Assembly (NCBI GenBank): GCA_016946835.1
Contig: JACVTC010000034.1
Coordinates: 1,185,001-1,249,000 of the forward strand
DNA length: 64,000 nt
Reading direction: 5' to 3'
Origin: Neocallimastix lanati (nom. inval.)
Lineage: Eukaryota > Neocallimastigomycota > Neocallimastigomycetes > Neocallimastigales > Neocallimastigaceae
Shown piece by piece: positions 42,081 through 50,347 of this stretch. The position numbers and the translations under genes were made by a program. Every line of letters begins with the position of its first letter. Position 1 is the stretch's first letter. Under the pieces are notes generated by a model. The model had not been told where the DNA came from, did no database searches, and saw only the letters and a program-made list of their open reading frames with translations.

Positions 42081-42155
42081 GGGCATCCTTGTCTAACACC
42101 ATGATTAATCGAAAATTCTTCTGAGAGATTACCATTAAAAAGTAATTTAGATTTT

Positions 42156-42259
42156 ATTATTATAGTATTTGCTGACCCCCTCAGAAACCATTCCATAAAT
42201 GTATTAATCTTATAAAAAAAATACATGATATTATTAGTAACGACACACTTATTTTCACT
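42156..42259. other. Short stretch of old target DNA between LINE blocks
   Basis: Lies between the right target duplication of gamma copy 1 and the left one of truncated beta (42260-42271). It is open on the minus strand but I see no credible RT motif in it. Confidence 0.45.
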
Positions 42260-42271
42260 ATCATTAATGTT

Positions 42272-42422
42272 TTTTTTTTTTTTTTTTTTTAACGGCAGCA
42301 AACTTGTTTCATCTTTATTAATTAAATATTTGATAAAATACATGTAATAAAATAATAAAAAAAAAAAAGATAAAAAAATAAACAAAAAAATAAAACACAA
42401 AATAAAATAAAATAATGGTATA

Positions 42423-42426
<4 letters not shown>
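42272..42426 (-). mobile_element. Truncated LINE-beta, 3' half (continues at 49513-49642)
   Basis: Poly(T) to 42290 then AACGGCAGCAAACTTG, the beta 3' UTR as at 44037. Its remaining 5' portion lies at 49513-49642 beyond the alpha insertion. Outer target duplication ATCATTAATGTT at 42260-42271 and 49643-49654. Confidence 0.8.
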
Positions 42427-42456
<30 letters not shown>

Positions 42457-44013
42457 CAGGGAAGAGAATACACTTCCAAAACTTTATTAATTTTATTTTA
42501 AAAAATACATGTAGGTGAAAAGTACATTTGAAATTAAAAATAAAAAATTAAAAAATAAAAAAATAAACAAGCTCGAAAATACTATGTATTTCGGCAAGTT
42601 GTACTATGCGGGAATTTTTCCCTTCCTAACAAATAAAAAAGAAATAAAACCTAGAAGTAACATCTTTAAAATAGATAGTGTGGTGTCCTCTAAACTCTCC
42701 CCGGATTCATCATTTATTGAACTACTAGGGCAAGATTCATCCTTCGTAGAAATAGATGACGATCCTGTATTATCATTATGCCTTATCAGTACGACGTCGA
42801 CGCTCTTGGATAAGTTTGGTATTTTGCAATACCTATCAAATAATAGCTCAAACGAACTACTAATGATAGGTATTGCACTTGTTAAGAATTCCGCCAAGCC
42901 CACAATTTTTGGAACAGGTGACTCAGATGAACCTTTGAAAAGTAGTTCATTTAATTGTCTCTGTTCCCCACTATCGAAATGTAGCTCATTTAAAACTAAA
43001 GTCCCACCAAGAAGGAACAAGTATATATAATGATTGATATAATCTTCAAAATTAGAAATAGAGTCATAGGAAGAAAGAGGATTAAACGCTCTAATCTTCC
43101 TAAGGAATAAAACATAGAGATCATCGATGAAATTTAAAGAATTCCATCTAAAAGATGCAAGAGCATCGCATTTAAAAATCCAATGTTCAAAAGATTGTTT
43201 ATCTTCGCCACAACAGGGGCAATACTTGGGACAATCTTCTGAAACTCTACCCATTCTAATAGCAATAGTAGTATTGTATTTATAACCACAGCGTAAACGT
43301 ATAATCCACGAAAACCCTAAGTTGAATTGGGGATATTTTAAACTAAGCATAATTATAGCTTTATTGTTTGAGAACTTATTACGATCGTAATTTTGACCTT
43401 TAATACCTTGAAATTTGGCAACTGATTTCCAGTAACGTTCTAAAATATCGTCATATTTTTCACATTTATATTTTTTGATTTTTTTATACAGTGTTCTAGA
43501 TTCTTTAGTCCAGGAATAATGATGCATTTTGGGAATAGATTTAATAAGATCCTTTATAATACAGTTTGATTTACTCCATTTTGCAAATGATTTAATCTGT
43601 AAGGCTGCGCAGACACCAGCAATAGGAGGAATGCTTAGATCTCGAGATAAAGCATAAGTACTCATAGTAGAATTATGTCTAATATAGTCATTGTCTTCTG
43701 AACTTGTTTTACCATTTTTAGAGAAGGAGCCGATACACCAAAATAGACCAGTATTAATTAATGTTTGAATTCTGGCCGTTCTGGATTTGTTTGAACCAAG
43801 TAAAGGAGAATAATAAATTACTTTACTAATAACAAAGGATTGAAGAACTTTTTTCTTGTATGCAATAGGGATAAGTTTAATTGAGAAGAAATGTGTAAAT
43901 GAAAGAAGGGATTTTCTAACTTTAAAATGCATGTGAGATATAATGTGTTCTAGTAAGAGATCATCAGAAAAAGGAATACCAAGATAAATATAACTAGAAA
44001 CTTTAGGAATAGC
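42427..44013 (-). mobile_element. LINE-alpha copy 2, 3' part (continues at 49400-49498)
   Basis: Poly(T) 42427-42453, then the alpha 3' UTR (AGACAGGGAAGAG) and the coding 3' end. Target duplication TAATGGTATAATAT at 42413-42426 and 49499-49512. Full-length beta interrupts it at 44013; its 5'-truncated start is at 49498. Confidence 0.85.
42604..44001 (-). pseudogene. LINE-alpha C-terminal region with zinc knuckle (copy 2)
   Basis: Open from the beta insertion to TAG-type end at 42604. Contains LLGSNKSRTARIQTLIN, RDLSIPPIAGVCA, SWTKESRTLYKK, ERYWKSVAKFQ, then the knuckle CPKYCPCC, eight residues, HWIFKC, and a Ser/Asp-rich tail. Shows what alpha copy 1 has lost at its 3' end. Confidence 0.85.
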
Positions 44014-44271
44014 TTTTTTTTTTTTTTTTTTTTTTTAACGGCAGCAAACTTGTTTCATCTTTATTAATTAAATATTTGATAAAATACATGTAATAAAATA
44101 ATAAAAAAAAAAAAGATAAAAAAATAAACAAAAAATAAAACACAAAATAAAAATAAAATAATGGTATAATATATTCTAGTTTCATTTAATTAATATTTGT
44201 AAGACTTCACAAGGGCATTATTATACTGAAGTATAATAATTAACTTTGACTTCGCAATGTTAATCATAATT

Positions 44272-47200
44272 TTAAGATACAAAATTATGATCTTCATTGG
44301 TTGCGCTAGCCCTGCTGGCCTGTCTTACTGTTTCTTCAGCATTGACGCTCTTGGTAGTAGTAGTTCGATTCGATTTGAACCTATTGAACAAAGACCATTG
44401 CTGGCCAATAGCAATAGGTATAATCGATTGGAGAAGTGCCGCAGTAACCACTAAGAACGGAGTATCAGAATAAGCACCTGATTTCATCTGGCACTTAAAT
44501 AGATCCTTCCATTCCCTTGTACTGTAATTAATACTTCGACCTCCAAGAAGGAAATTAAACACTTTTTCACACACACTAGAATCAATATACACATTATTTT
44601 CAATACTATTACTAACATTACTAAAAATACTATTACTAATATTATTATTACTATTATAACTATTACTATTATTACTATTACTATTATCATTATTACTATT
44701 AACAATATCATTTGTTAGGTTGCCACGGTAAAAAGCATTATATAAAAATAAAATTTTATCATTAACTTTACTACGAGTATGATTGAAAAAGGGACAATCA
44801 ATTAACCAATGACTTATCCATTGTTTATTACTTTTACAACAGGGACAAAAATTAGGACACATTTGGTCCACTATTTTTGCAGCTTTAGCAATTCTAGCAT
44901 CTAATCTATATCCGCTTCGTGCTCTCAATAGCCAATAGAAACCATATGAAAGATCAGGATAGTCATAACAAAGTTTTATAAATTTTGATGTTTCTTCGAA
45001 TTTGTTTTTGTCATAAAATTCAGCTTTAATAGAATTGATTTTCATATCTCTTTTCCAATAAAAATCCTTGATTTTATTATCGTTATTACCTCTTTTCTCT
45101 AGTTTACGTTTAAGAGTTCTACTTTCTTTTGTCCATGTATATTTTCTAGATTTTGGAATATTATTAACTAAATAGGAAATAATACAATTTGAATTTTTCC
45201 ATTTATCAAAACATTTGACCTGAGACAAAGCACACTTAGCTGACAATGGAGGAATATGTAAATCTTTTGAAATAGAATATACATTAATAAATGATTTGGC
45301 TTTTTGTATACCTGCAATCCATCTTAATCCTTTATTAATTAATTTCTGAGTATTATTTGTTCTCGTTTTATTCGAACCAAGTAAAGGTGCAAAGTAAGAG
45401 ACTTTACTAAGTACATAAGAGTTAATTATAATCTTCTTAAATGGAATAGGAATTTTGGAATTTGAAAGAAATTTACTAACAGAAAAGAGAGCTTTAGTTA
45501 CTTTAGAGTTAAGTAATTTAATAATAGGTTTCAACAATAAGCTTTTATCAAATGGTATACCTAAATAGGTATAACATTTAGTTATTGGAATTGGTTGACC
45601 AGCAAGATAAAAAGTAGGATCTCTTTTATTTTGAAAAAGAGGTGTGTCTGGTCGAATCACCATCGTTGCACACTTATTAATTCCAAAATTCATCATATTA
45701 AATTTAGCCCATTCATTTACCTTCTTAAGCATTTTTTTCAACTTAGTTCTTGACGGTGCGCATAGAACAATATCATCTGCAAAGAGTCCACCACAACATC
45801 TAGATTCGCCTAAAGGAATTCCAAGTTCTGAAACATCATTAAAAATGTCATTAATAAAAAGATTGAAAAGAATTGGTGATAGTGGACAACCTTGTCTAAC
45901 TCCTTTCATAATATTAAAAGATTCCGAATATTGATCATCAATTTTAACACTAGCTTTGGATGTCAAATATAGATTTTTTATAAATTGATAACATTTACCT
46001 CTAATACCTAAAGCATCTAATTTATATAAAATATTACCTATTGGAACAGAATCATATGCCTTTTTTAAATCTAGAAAAGCTAGGTAAGTTTCTTTATTAT
46101 CATTTTTACGCCTTTGACAAATTTCTCGAATTGAAATAAATAAACTAACACATTCTTCTTTAGTACGAAATCCAAATTGCTCTGGCCTAATAAAATTATT
46201 TTTAAGTCCATATTCTGAAATTCTTTTGGAGACTATTTTCGAAATGAGTTTAATACCATTGTTAATCAGAGAGATACCTCGATAATTGTCACAATCAGAT
46301 AGATCATCTCCTTTTTTAGGAATAGATATAATACTTGCTTCATTCCATGAGCTAGGAAATTCTCCATTCCAAATTCTTGAGTATATCTTCTGTAAACAAT
46401 TTAAACCAGAAGAAGAATTATTTACTGAATTTTCGTCATCCGGAGGAATTAAAGCTTTATAAAATTCAATAGGAATTCCATCCGGGCCTGAAGCTTTAAA
46501 ATTTGGAGTAGCCAAAATTGCTTCTCTAATTTCTTCTATACTGATGTCTTGATTTATATCCCATTCATTGTGTCTCGTATACCTAATTGTTCCATTGGAA
46601 AATTTATTATACCATTCGATTAATGCACTATTGATATCAGAATGGCTTGAAGCAAGTTTTTTATAGTGATTGTGCCATACTTCTAACTGTTCTTTAGTAG
46701 AAGTAGCTAGTTTACCATTTTTGTCCTTTACTGGAGAATTTGACATATTTTTAAATTTATCTACTTTTGCTGTTGTTTTAAGCCATTTCCAAGCTTTTTT
46801 AGGGTTATGAGATTTCATATATTCACATCCTGTATTAATCCAATGTTGGTATTCAGTTTTCCTATAAATATTACACATATGATGAATAATTTTGCACATT
46901 CTATTATATTTATCAATTAATTCTTCAAATTCATCTAAATTATGATAAGAACCTCTTCTTTTAATGGATTTATATAATTTCATTTTGAGTTTTTGCAAAT
47001 TAAATATTTTCTGCGACATATGAAAAAAAGATTTTCGAACTTCTGAAATTGACGTGATATTAAGTTCCTTAGCAATATTGAATGAAGTTGAAATAAATTT
47101 CTTTGAAATATCATCAATACTAATATTAGGATCTGGAATCACTTCCTCTAATACACTAAAATAGTTGTTGTCAAAAATTGATTCTTTTTCATTTATACAT

Positions 47201-48723
47201 TTTAATCTATCCCATTTAACTGTCTTTTTAGGCAGAGAGAAAGAATTATCTGAATTAACTGATGAAAAACATTTACCTTTTATTAATAAAGGTTTATGAT
47301 CCGAAATGGGGGGAAAGTCAATAAAAGTACCATATGAAAGTAAATCTAACATATGATCATTGACAATCGCATGATCTATATCAGATTCTCTATTACCTCT
47401 ACTCCATGAAATTGGGGAGCCCCATAAGGGAAGAATTTTCCAATTACTAAATTTAGAGAGCAAATTACTTAATTTCTCAGTAGGTAAATTAAAATCACCA
47501 ACCAACATTGAAGGATGAGAAGAGTGACTATTTAACCAAGACAATATTTCAATTCTAGCAGCTCTAGCATGAAGGCTATGGCCACTATGAGGTACGTACA
47601 CATTACCAATAGAACATTTAGTGAAATTCCAAAAATTATAAGTATACAAGGAAATAATATACTCATAAGTGTTGTTTTCAAGAGAGGCTTGACAAGAATT
47701 ATGAAACCCAATATAAAGACCTCTTTTACCGGGAATTTCATTATTAGCTTTTTTGAAGAAATGTTTGTAGTTTTTTAATGATACTCGACATGGATATTTA
47801 CTGCTAGAACCTGAACCATTTCCTGTTTCCTGAAAGCATAAGAAAAGTGGTTTGTACATTGAAATAAAGAATTCAACACTGTCTTTTTTATCAAAGTTCC
47901 ATCCATTAGTATTCCAACTGACACATAGAGAAAATTCTTTAACTGTATTATTATTAATATGAGTGTTATAAATATTATTGGAATTATTATAATTGATTGA
48001 ACTGAAATTTGAATTTGAATCTGAGCTTGAAACTGAATTTAAACATAAATTTGAAATTGAACTTGAACTTGTACTTGAACTTGTACTTGAACTTGAACTT
48101 GAACTTGAACTTGTACTTGAACTTGTACTTGAACTTGAACTTGAAATTGTACTTGAACTTGGACTTGAACTTGAACTTGAACCTGTACTTGAACTTGTAC
48201 TTAAACTTGTACTTGAACTTGAACTTGAGCTTGAGCTTGTACTTGAACTTGAACATGAATCTGTATTTGAACTTGAATTTGAATTTTGACTTGAATCTGC
48301 ATTTGAATTTGAAGTAGTGAATAAGTTGATATTATAAGATGAATTCACTTTTTCTGATAAGGCAAAATGTTTCCTTTTGAGTGAAGAAAAACTGTATTTA
48401 TGATTCCTTTTGCTACAATTAATAACGTTAATTGAAGCACGTTTGAAACTATTAACAATACAATCAGTAATAGATGTTAATTCTTCTTCATTACCTACTA
48501 TTTTAATTTTAAAGAATGCATCATTAAAATTAGCAATACGTTTAACTGATAAAACCTTATCATTTAATTCATTCAGAGTTTTCTTTAAATGTCTTCTCAT
48601 TTTGATTTCTGGCCAAGATCGAAGTCCGCGGATAAAGAGTAGTTTCGTATTCTCCATTGGTATACCGTGGCACCTTGAACCTCTTAGAATGAAATTCTTA
48701 TTTCTTATAAATTGGATTTCCAT
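44272..48723 (-). CDS. LINE-beta polyprotein: RRM-like domain, endonuclease, reverse transcriptase, zinc knuckle
   Basis: 1483 codons, uninterrupted, from ATG at 48723. Residues about 27-110: RRM-like fold (KLLFIRGLRSW, VLSVKRIAN, AFFKIKIVG, INVINCS). About 140-235: Ser/Thr-rich linker encoded by a minisatellite (48010-48290). About 262-480: AP-type endonuclease (CVSWNTNGWN, CFQETGNG, RGLYIGFH, MLVGDFN, SDIDHAIV, SDHKPLL). About 740-1000: RT (ASGPDGIPIEFYKAL, NYRGISLINNG, QFGFRTKEECVSLF, AFLDLKKAYDSVP, GVRQGCPLSPILFN, LFADDIVLCAP). About 1289-1312: CPNFCPCC, eight residues, HWLIDC. After it an Asn/Ser-rich stretch and a final LLGGRSI block shared with gamma. No separate ORF1 and no RNase H domain. 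Function: nicks DNA and copies its own RNA at the nick. Confidence 0.93.
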   Translation of the reverse strand: MEIQFIRNKNFILRGSRCHGIPMENTKLLFIRGLRSWPEIKMRRHLKKTLNELNDKVLSVKRIANFNDAFFKIKIVGNEEELTSITDCIVNSFKRASINVINCSKRNHKYSFSSLKRKHFALSEKVNSSYNINLFTTSNSNADSSQNSNSSSNTDSCSSSSTSSSSSSSSSTSLSTSSSTGSSSSSSPSSSTISSSSSSTSSSTSSSSSSSSSTSSSTSSSSISNLCLNSVSSSDSNSNFSSINYNNSNNIYNTHINNNTVKEFSLCVSWNTNGWNFDKKDSVEFFISMYKPLFLCFQETGNGSGSSSKYPCRVSLKNYKHFFKKANNEIPGKRGLYIGFHNSCQASLENNTYEYIISLYTYNFWNFTKCSIGNVYVPHSGHSLHARAARIEILSWLNSHSSHPSMLVGDFNLPTEKLSNLLSKFSNWKILPLWGSPISWSRGNRESDIDHAIVNDHMLDLLSYGTFIDFPPISDHKPLLIKGKCFSSVNSDNSFSLPKKTVKWDRLKCINEKESIFDNNYFSVLEEVIPDPNISIDDISKKFISTSFNIAKELNITSISEVRKSFFHMSQKIFNLQKLKMKLYKSIKRRGSYHNLDEFEELIDKYNRMCKIIHHMCNIYRKTEYQHWINTGCEYMKSHNPKKAWKWLKTTAKVDKFKNMSNSPVKDKNGKLATSTKEQLEVWHNHYKKLASSHSDINSALIEWYNKFSNGTIRYTRHNEWDINQDISIEEIREAILATPNFKASGPDGIPIEFYKALIPPDDENSVNNSSSGLNCLQKIYSRIWNGEFPSSWNEASIISIPKKGDDLSDCDNYRGISLINNGIKLISKIVSKRISEYGLKNNFIRPEQFGFRTKEECVSLFISIREICQRRKNDNKETYLAFLDLKKAYDSVPIGNILYKLDALGIRGKCYQFIKNLYLTSKASVKIDDQYSESFNIMKGVRQGCPLSPILFNLFINDIFNDVSELGIPLGESRCCGGLFADDIVLCAPSRTKLKKMLKKVNEWAKFNMMNFGINKCATMVIRPDTPLFQNKRDPTFYLAGQPIPITKCYTYLGIPFDKSLLLKPIIKLLNSKVTKALFSVSKFLSNSKIPIPFKKIIINSYVLSKVSYFAPLLGSNKTRTNNTQKLINKGLRWIAGIQKAKSFINVYSISKDLHIPPLSAKCALSQVKCFDKWKNSNCIISYLVNNIPKSRKYTWTKESRTLKRKLEKRGNNDNKIKDFYWKRDMKINSIKAEFYDKNKFEETSKFIKLCYDYPDLSYGFYWLLRARSGYRLDARIAKAAKIVDQMCPNFCPCCKSNKQWISHWLIDCPFFNHTRSKVNDKILFLYNAFYRGNLTNDIVNSNNDNSNSNNSNSYNSNNNISNSIFSNVSNSIENNVYIDSSVCEKVFNFLLGGRSINYSTREWKDLFKCQMKSGAYSDTPFLVVTAALLQSIIPIAIGQQWSLFNRFKSNRTTTTKSVNAEETVRQASRASATNEDHNFVS
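48010..48290 (-). repeat. Coding minisatellite for the Ser-rich linker of LINE-beta
   Basis: Plus-strand variants of GAACTTGAACTTGTACTT repeated for about 280 bases. On the coding strand they give Ser/Thr codons (SSSSTSSSTSSS...). The same DNA is open in all plus frames, giving spurious Leu/Glu-rich and Leu/Asn-rich peptides. Confidence 0.9.
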
Positions 48724-49387
48724 AATAGTAATAAAAAACTAAAAATTAATAACTAAAAAAAAAAAAAAAAAATAAAAAAAAGTCAATTTTTATTATAAAG
48801 TCTTGAGTATAATGAGAATTGTAATAATTTTATATCTTTTTGGAGTAAATAATTTCGATAATTAGTAGTTTGTTGAATGATTGAAAAATAATTTGATTTA
48901 GCACTTTTTTCAGTATATTATTTAAATTGAATATCATAAAGTATTTAATGACTAAGATTGAATGGATGAAATAAAATGGCACAAAATTAGTAAAGAGTTA
49001 AATAAATTACTACAAGATTTAGAGTGAATCAATCTCTTACAACGTGATACATGAAATATAAAGTTGAAATACAATTGAATACAATAGATTCTTACATGAG
49101 AATAGTAATACTACATGAAAATAGAAATACAATGAAAATGTATTACTAATTCTTGGGTGTAACTTATTTAACAATGTTCCAAAAATGCACCATTATATTC
49201 CGCAGTGAGTGTTCACCAGAAAAATTTTACCAATAACATTACCATTGCGCATAATGTTATTAATTAACACAAAATATAACTTTACTACTATTTTGCACCA
49301 GTACTGTGGATCTACTTTATAAGAGTAAAGTTAATTCCCCTTGCAGGCGATTTAAATACATAAATCGAGTACACCCCTGCTCGGGGA
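48724..49387 (-). other. 5' UTR of LINE-beta
   Basis: No ORF. The first bases of the element fold: CCCC-GAGCA-GGGG (49386-49374) begins one base from its 5' end, followed by CGATTTA/TAAATCG (about 49347-49366). LINE promoters lie within the 5' UTR; none is identified here. Confidence 0.6.
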
Positions 49388-49399
49388 TTTAGGAATAGC

Positions 49400-49498
49400 A
49401 TTCATTCCTAAATAGAAGGTTGGGTCACTATAGTTTGGAGGAGATTGGAAGTTCATTGGTTTTATAACCATAGTTGCACATTTTTCAATACCAAAAGT
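49400..49498 (-). pseudogene. LINE-alpha copy 2, 5' remainder (RT fragment)
   Basis: Encodes FGIEKCATMVI ... YSDPTFYLGMNAIPK, contiguous with the sequence at 44001 once LINE-beta is removed, and matching alpha copy 1 near 36785-36890. The element is 5'-truncated at 49498. Confidence 0.87.
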
Positions 49499-49512
49499 TA
49501 ATGGTATAATAT

Positions 49513-49642
49513 ATTCTAGTTTCATTTAATTAATATTAGTAAGACTTCACAAGGGCAATTATTATACTGAAGTATAATAATTTTGACTTCGCAATGTTAA
49601 TCCTAATTTTAAGATACAAAATTATGATCTTCATTGGTTGCG
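49513..49642 (-). mobile_element. Truncated LINE-beta, 5' remainder
   Basis: Matches full-length beta at about 44173-44303 (end of ORF and 3' UTR). Ends at ...TTGCG, then the outer target duplication ATCATTAATGTT (49643-49654). Confidence 0.82.
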
Positions 49643-49654
49643 ATCATTAATGTT

Positions 49655-50347
49655 ATAATTCCTATTCCTATTTTTACCTATCAATACTATTACCATTAAT
49701 TACTAATATTATTTCTATTGCTATTAAAATATTATAAAAATATTTAAAACTAAAAATTATGTTATATCTTATATCTTATAAAAAAATAAATATTAAATGT
49801 ATTTCATTCTGAAGTATACACACACACACTTTTTAAAAAAATGCAAAATAAAATTTTTTATAATATATATATACAAACTTCTTTTTTTTTTTTTTTTTTT
49901 TTAATTATTTTTATTTTTATTTTCTTTTATTTATTAAATTTTTTTATTTGGTAAATTTATAATTATTATTATTTTTTTTTTTTTTTTACAATTTTTCCAT
50001 TTGTTATTTATTTTTTTATCTTTTTTTTATCTTTTTTTTTGTTATATTTGTTAAATATAATAAAAATTATTTTACATAAAAAAAAAATAATAAATTTTTT
50101 TTACAATTTTTTTTTACTTTTATTTTGCGTGTTTTATATATATATATAATATGAATTTCAATTTTTTTTTTTTTTACCATTATTTTACAATAAATAAAAA
50201 AAAATTTTTTATATATGTTTTTAAATTTATGGGGAGTTATATATTAATGGGAATTTGTACTATATAATATATTGGGATAAAAATTTTATATATATAATAA
50301 TGATAAATATTATGTTTTTATTAATCTTTTAGTTTTTATAAACTACT
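49655..50347. other. AT-rich spacer downstream of glycogen phosphorylase
   Basis: No gene seen. Long T runs and a short (CA)n (about 49818-49829). Presumably holds the 3' UTR and poly(A) signal of the minus-strand gene. Confidence 0.6.

Larger units (their letters stand above)
40059..42133 (-). mobile_element. LINE-gamma copy 1, 5'-truncated, carrying a second gamma copy
   Basis: A 22-bp direct repeat at 40037-40058 and 42134-42155 flanks the block and a poly(T) (poly(A) on the coding strand) lies at its left end, so it entered as a unit by target-primed reverse transcription. Own parts: 3' UTR and C-terminus 40059-40548, RT palm 40661-41008, and the GVRQGCP region, with an internal deletion between. 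41086-42080 is a second gamma copy inside it. Confidence 0.75.
44014..49387 (-). mobile_element. LINE-beta, full-length non-LTR retrotransposon
   Basis: 5374 bp: poly(A) tail (44014-44036 on the plus strand as T23), 3' UTR to 44271, one ORF (44272-48723) and a 5' UTR of 664 bases ending at 49387. Flanked by the 12-bp duplication TTTAGGAATAGC (44002-44013 and 49388-49399); removing it rejoins LINE-alpha copy 2 exactly. Intact ORF and intact ends make it a candidate active element. Confidence 0.92.

Noticed and set aside
42079-42400. N-terminal extension that fuses gamma C-terminus, beta 3' UTR and spacer into a 395-codon frame
   Set aside because: The frame crosses four insertion boundaries by chance; only 41213-42078 is gamma coding.
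47987-48317. Long Leu/Glu-, Leu/Asn- and Lys/Phe-rich frames on both strands
   Set aside because: By-products of the Ser-codon minisatellite in LINE-beta.
49388-49512. Chimeric LINE made by template switching (alpha joined to beta)
   Set aside because: The matching duplications TAATGGTATAATAT and TTTAGGAATAGC explain the joints as nested insertions.
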